Shown here: positions 6,340-9,952 of the stretch, in pieces
Layout of the letters: every line of letters begins with the position of its first letter
Position numbering within the stretch: the first letter of the stretch is position 1
Assembly (NCBI GenBank): GCA_945870115.1
Contig: CAMBRH010000119.1
Coordinates: 1-9,952, forward strand
Reading direction: 5' to 3'
DNA: 9,952 nt
DNA from: Chitinophaga pinensis
GTDB taxonomy: Bacteria > Bacteroidota > Bacteroidia > Flavobacteriales_D > Crocinitomicaceae
The notes under the pieces: model-generated
What the model saw: only the letters and a program-made list of their open reading frames with translations
Database searches by the model: none
Told to the model about the DNA's origin: nothing
Program-made: the position numbers and the translations under genes

Positions 6340-7727
6340 TTTTTTGTCAATTTTGTAAATTCGCTGTAAAAATATGGTATCGTTTCGATTCCTTTGTAGA
6401 AATTAAATAAACCGAAATGTTCATTTGGTGAATGAATTGCATCGCTATCTAATCCAAAGCCCATCATAATTGTTTTTAAACCCAAAACTTGCTCAAAAAG
6501 TGCAATAATTGGAATGCTTCCTCCACTTCTCACGGGAATTGGTTTCTTTCCAAAAGTCGTTTCATAAGCAAAACTTGCTGCCTGATAAGCCAATGAATCA
6601 ATTGGAGTTACAACTGGTTCACCACCATGATGCGGAGTTACAACAATTTTTATTCCGGCAGGAGCAAGAGATTCAAAATGTTTTTGGAATAATTCAGTAA
6701 TTTCATCAGGCATTTGATGTGGAACAAGTCGCATAGAGATTTTTGCATAAGCTTTTGATGCAATAACTGTCTTTGCACCTTCACCAATGTATCCACCCCA
6801 AATTCCATTTACGTCTAAAGTTGGACGAATTGATCCTCTTTCTGGTGTAGAATACCCTTTTTCACCAGAAACATTTGCAATGTCCAAAGCTTTACAATAA
6901 TTATCATGGCTAAAAGGGGCTTTTGCCATTTCAGATCGTTCATTGTCAGAAAGTTCTTGCACTTTATCGTAAAATCCAGGAATTGTAATGTGATTATTTT
7001 CGTCGTGTAAAGAGGCGATCATTTTTGTCAAAGCATTAATTGGATTTGCAACGCATCCACCATATAAACCTGAATGTAAATCGCGATTTGGCCCAGTAAC
7101 TTCAACTTCAACATAACTTAAACCTCTCAACCCCGTTGTAATTGAAGGTGTATCATTTGACAGCATTCCTGTGTCTGAAACTAGAATAATGTCCGCTTTT
7201 AATAATTCTTTATTTTCAGAAATAAAAGTACCAAGATTTACGCTTCCTACTTCTTCTTCACCTTCGATCATGAATTTCACGTTGCATGGAAGTTCATTGT
7301 TTTGAATCATCGCTTCAACTGCTTTTACATGCATAAACATTTGACCTTTATCATCGCAAGAACCACGTGCAAAAATTGCACCTTCGGGATGAATTTCTGT
7401 GATTTTGATGGTAGGTTCAAAAGCTGGATTTGTCCATAATTCAATTGGGTCAGCTGGTTGTACATCGTAATGGCCATAAACTAAAACCGTGGGTAGATCT
7501 GCATCAATTATTTTTTCCCCGTATACAATAGCATGGCCTTTTGTTGGAAAAATTTCAACGTTCTCTACCCCAATATTTTTTAAATTTTGCGCAACAGATT
7601 CAGCTGCATTTTGAACATCTTTGATATAGGCTTTATCTGCTGAAATTGAAGGAATTTTCAACAAATCAATTAATTCATTTAGGAATTTGTCTTTATTTTT
7701 CTGAATGTAATTTTGAGTATTTTGCAT
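6336..7727 (-). CDS. M20-family dipeptidase
   Basis: The 463-residue protein is a complete M20 metallopeptidase of the long CNDP/Dug1-like dipeptidase type, cytoplasmic (no signal peptide). It shows YGHYDVQPAD (84-93) with metal ligand His86 and Asp88, RGSCDDKGQ (121-129) with the bridging Asp, EGEEEVGS (155-162) with the catalytic and metal-binding Glu158/Glu159, SDTG (184-187) with a metal Asp, and the C-terminal ligand His432 in DAIHSPNEHF. The dimerisation-domain insert sits between these, with RDLHSGLYGG and the substrate-contacting RSGGSIP. It would cleave dipeptides or similar small amide substrates with two divalent metals; the preferred substrate cannot be read. The gene is the first of a minus-strand group, overlaps the lipoprotein start by four bases, and shares its upstream gap with the divergent surface-protein gene. 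Confidence 0.95.
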   Translation of the reverse strand: MQNTQNYIQKNKDKFLNELIDLLKIPSISADKAYIKDVQNAAESVAQNLKNIGVENVEIFPTKGHAIVYGEKIIDADLPTVLVYGHYDVQPADPIELWTNPAFEPTIKITEIHPEGAIFARGSCDDKGQMFMHVKAVEAMIQNNELPCNVKFMIEGEEEVGSVNLGTFISENKELLKADIILVSDTGMLSNDTPSITTGLRGLSYVEVEVTGPNRDLHSGLYGGCVANPINALTKMIASLHDENNHITIPGFYDKVQELSDNERSEMAKAPFSHDNYCKALDIANVSGEKGYSTPERGSIRPTLDVNGIWGGYIGEGAKTVIASKAYAKISMRLVPHQMPDEITELFQKHFESLAPAGIKIVVTPHHGGEPVVTPIDSLAYQAASFAYETTFGKKPIPVRSGGSIPIIALFEQVLGLKTIMMGFGLDSDAIHSPNEHFGLFNFYKGIETIPYFYSEFTKLTKK

Positions 7728-7862
7728 TGTTTTTAGGTTTTGCTTTCCAATAATAAACTTTAATATTTTCTATTTTACGGTATAAAGTTAAATTAAAATA
7801 AATTTATACGTTACTTTTTTCATAATTTTACGTCTTATTTCTGAACAATTTATCAAAACTCG
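7728..7862. promoter_or_regulatory. Divergent promoter region
   Basis: This 135-bp, very AT-rich gap separates the two divergent genes and must hold both promoters unless they lie within coding sequence. The best plus-strand candidate is TAATTTTA at 7823-7830, one base off TAnnTTTG, 32 bp before the ATG at 7863. The best minus-strand candidates are TAACTTTA (7790-7783) and TATTATTG (7755-7748), also one base off. None has a TTG at the right -33 distance, so the exact sites are uncertain. Confidence 0.35.
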
Positions 7863-9952
7863 ATGAAAAAAACACTTCTATTTTTTGCCATATTAATTAA
7901 CTTTTTAACTTATAGTCAGTTAACAGTAAACAATACTCAAACACCAGAGCAACTAGTTCAAAACATTCTAGCTGGTCCTGGAGTTGTTATTTCTAATGTA
8001 ACTTTTAATGGAGCAGCAGGAAACATAGTTTCAAATCAATGTGGTTCATTTAACGGTCAAAATTCTAATGTTGGAATAAACTCTGGAGTTATATTAGCTA
8101 CAGGAGATATCCAAATAGCTGAAGGTCCAAATGATCAAGGAGGAGCTGGAGAAAGTCTATTTATTGATGGAGATGATATTGATTTAAACGCCATAGCAAC
8201 GCAAGCATTAAATGATCAGGCTGTTCTAGAATTTGATTTTGTTCCTGTAGGAGATTCAATTTCATTTAAGTATGTTTTCTCTTCTGAAGAATACAACGAG
8301 TATGTTTGTTCTGATTTCAATGATGTATTTGGATTTTTCATAAGTGGACCTGGAATTAATGGAGCATTTTCAAATAATGGAGAAAACATTGCTTTAATTC
8401 CTGGAACAAATACTCCAGTAGCAATTAACACGGTAAATATTGGCTTAGCGGGTGATTTTGGTGATCCCGTAAATTGCGACAATATAGATCCAAATTGGCA
8501 GGCATATAGCGTTTTCTTTAATGATAATACCTTACAAACAGTTCAGTACGATGGTATGACAGTTGTTTTAACTGCGTCATCCCCTGTTCAATGTGGAGAA
8601 ACATATCATATTAAAATGGCAATTGCTGATGCTTTTGATGGAGCATTTGATTCCGGTGTTTTCCTCCAAGCAGGAAGTTTAAGTTCTGTTGGTTTAGAAA
8701 TAGATTTATCAACAGTAACAGGAGATACAATTATATATGAAAATTGCACATCTGCTGAATTCATTTTTAGTCGTCCGCTATCGTTAATTGCAGATTCTGC
8801 AATAATAAATTATGTATTGACTGGAACAGCAATAGAAGGAATTGATTTTACGTCAATGATTGACTCTATTGTTTTTATTCCTGGAGAAGATACAGTTATA
8901 ATTTCTTTAAATGCTTTACAAGATGGAATTTTAGAAGGAAACGAAACTGTTATTATTACAGCTACTTTAATCTCAGAATGCGGTGACACAATTATAAAAA
9001 CTAAAAGTCTTACAATTTCAGAAGATCCAATCTTTGATGCAACTGTTAATGCACCAGAAGTATTTTGCCCAAATGACTCAGTTTACATGACCGTGGCTGC
9101 ACTGGGAGGAACACCACCTTATATTTATACCTGGGAAAATGGAGAAATAGGTGATTCTGTCCCGGGTGCAATAAATGGCGTAGGAATACAGACTTATACC
9201 GTAAATATTGTCGATTTATGTGGATTTACCTTTCAAGATTCAGTAACAATAACTCAATCCGTGCCAACTCCAATTGATATGGTACTTGCAGATATAACTG
9301 TAACTTGTATTGAAACGGATGTCTTTGCATCGGCCTTTCCAACTGGAGGAGTTGACCCTTTAACAATAAATTGGAGCAATGGCGATGTTGGAAATTTTTC
9401 TACTTTATTAACCGCTGGAAATCCAACATATACAATTACAGTTACAGATGATTGTGGAAATCAATTTAGTGATAACATCGCAATTCTTCCTGCGCCTGAC
9501 CCAATAATTACAATAACTCCAACAAATAATACCGTTTCTTGTCCAGATAACAACGTACAAATTAGTGCATTGGCAAGTAATGGTTTTGCACCTTATACAT
9601 ATGCGTGGGATAATGGATCATCAGGCTCAACTATTACTGTTCCTATTTCAGTTGTTGGTACATTAAACTTTAATGTGACTGCAACAGATATTTGTGGTAA
9701 TGTTTCTTTACCTCAGTTAGTTACTGTTACTTTAGTTGACCCACCAGTAATTAATTTAGCATTATCGGCACCAGATGCAACTTGTATTGAAGATTCTGTC
9801 TTGATGACGTCTATTTCTAGCGGTGGTTCATCTTCTCCATTAACAATAACTTGGTCTAATGGTCAAACAGGAGCGGCGGTATTTGGTTTAACAACTGGTG
9901 CTCAAACATACACTGCAACAGCAACTGATGATTGTGGAAATTCATTTTCTCA
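7863..9952 (+). CDS. Choice-of-anchor L surface protein with Ig-like repeats, 3' end outside window
   Basis: The frame is open for 696 codons to the right edge. It starts MKKTLLFFAILINFLTYSQ, a signal peptide with cleavage expected just before Gln19. Residues about 25-275 match the choice-of-anchor L domain of secreted Bacteroidota proteins: NVGINSGVILATGD, then FKYVFSSEEYNEYVC (135-149), FNDVFGFFISGPG and a late YHIKMAIADAFDGAFDSGVFL segment. Residues about 277-390 look like a Calx-beta domain (GTAIEGIDFT, IVFIPGEDTVIISL, DGILEGNETV). From residue 395 at least four Ig/PKD-like repeats follow, each with a Cys near the start and a DxCG near the end. Proteins of this layout are usually exported by the type IX secretion system, with the sorting domain at the C-terminus, here unseen. 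A cell-surface or adhesive role is inferred. This is the only plus-strand gene in the window. Confidence 0.9.
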   Translation, partial: MKKTLLFFAILINFLTYSQLTVNNTQTPEQLVQNILAGPGVVISNVTFNGAAGNIVSNQCGSFNGQNSNVGINSGVILATGDIQIAEGPNDQGGAGESLFIDGDDIDLNAIATQALNDQAVLEFDFVPVGDSISFKYVFSSEEYNEYVCSDFNDVFGFFISGPGINGAFSNNGENIALIPGTNTPVAINTVNIGLAGDFGDPVNCDNIDPNWQAYSVFFNDNTLQTVQYDGMTVVLTASSPVQCGETYHIKMAIADAFDGAFDSGVFLQAGSLSSVGLEIDLSTVTGDTIIYENCTSAEFIFSRPLSLIADSAIINYVLTGTAIEGIDFTSMIDSIVFIPGEDTVIISLNALQDGILEGNETVIITATLISECGDTIIKTKSLTISEDPIFDATVNAPEVFCPNDSVYMTVAALGGTPPYIYTWENGEIGDSVPGAINGVGIQTYTVNIVDLCGFTFQDSVTITQSVPTPIDMVLADITVTCIETDVFASAFPTGGVDPLTINWSNGDVGNFSTLLTAGNPTYTITVTDDCGNQFSDNIAILPAPDPIITITPTNNTVSCPDNNVQISALASNGFAPYTYAWDNGSSGSTITVPISVVGTLNFNVTATDICGNVSLPQLVTVTLVDPPVINLALSAPDATCIEDSVLMTSISSGGSSSPLTITWSNGQTGAAVFGLTTGAQTYTATATDDCGNSFS
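9045..9952 (+). repeat. Tandem Ig-like protein repeats (four seen)
   Basis: Within the surface-protein gene, repeats begin near residues 395, 473, 549 and 630, a period of 76-81 residues (about 230-243 bp). Each has a Cys close to its start (Cys402, 482, 560, 641), a central tryptophan motif (TWENG, NWSNG, AWDNG, TWSNG), a YT-type strand and a closing DLCG, DDCG, DICG or DDCG. The two cysteines per unit suggest a disulfide. DNA identity between units is modest, so these are old, diverged repeats. The fourth unit is cut by the window edge. Confidence 0.85.

Noticed and set aside
6509..6700. A 63-codon plus-strand open frame
   Set aside because: It is antisense to the conserved C-terminal half of the M20 dipeptidase and shows no independent coding signal.
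8216..8482. An 88-codon minus-strand open frame
   Set aside because: It lies antisense inside the choice-of-anchor L domain, whose plus-strand translation is clearly a real protein; the antisense product is low-complexity and has no recognisable motif.

Overview
The window looks like a chromosomal segment of a member of Bacteroidota, most likely the Flavobacteriales (Flavobacterium-like). The reasons are: strongly AT-rich DNA; TAnnTTTG-type promoter boxes and no strong Shine-Dalgarno sequences; signal peptides that end in SQ or AQ; a DUF2911 protein; and a long choice-of-anchor L surface protein with Ig-like repeats. This assignment is inference from gene content only.

Layout. Seven complete or partial genes lie on the minus strand between 1 and 7727, and one long gene on the plus strand runs from 7863 off the right edge. 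Read in the direction of transcription, the minus-strand genes fall into three groups. (a) 7727 to 5869: an M20 dipeptidase whose stop overlaps the start of a small LEA14-like lipoprotein (ATGA overlap). A palindromic repeat pair (5782-5858) follows, then an unnamed 194-residue protein with a transglutaminase-like Cys/His/Asp arrangement. (b) 5110 to 2921: a secreted TraB/GumN-family protein and a secreted DUF2911 protein, each with its own recognisable -7 box. (c) 2801 to 1: dut (dUTPase), a sugar-phosphate nucleotidyltransferase with a left-handed beta-helix tail, and a TPR lipoprotein. These are 21 and 18 bp apart and so are probably one operon. The TPR gene appears to start with TTG and runs off the left edge. 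A long hairpin repeat (about 2820-2912) separates groups (b) and (c).

The divergent gap 7728-7862 holds the promoters of the dipeptidase and of the plus-strand surface protein. That protein has a signal peptide, a choice-of-anchor L domain, a Calx-beta-like domain and at least four Ig-like repeats of about 76-81 residues, each with two cysteines. Its C-terminus, where a type IX secretion signal would be expected, is outside the window.

The genes are mostly housekeeping (nucleotide pool sanitation, sugar activation, dipeptide breakdown) or envelope-associated. I see no clear new multi-gene system. The most unusual structures are the two intergenic inverted repeats, especially the one whose flanks carry the same AAT-ending words in a different order, and the unnamed Cys-His-Asp protein. 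No rRNA, tRNA, CRISPR array, insertion sequence or phage gene was seen. No gap between genes exceeds 300 bases.
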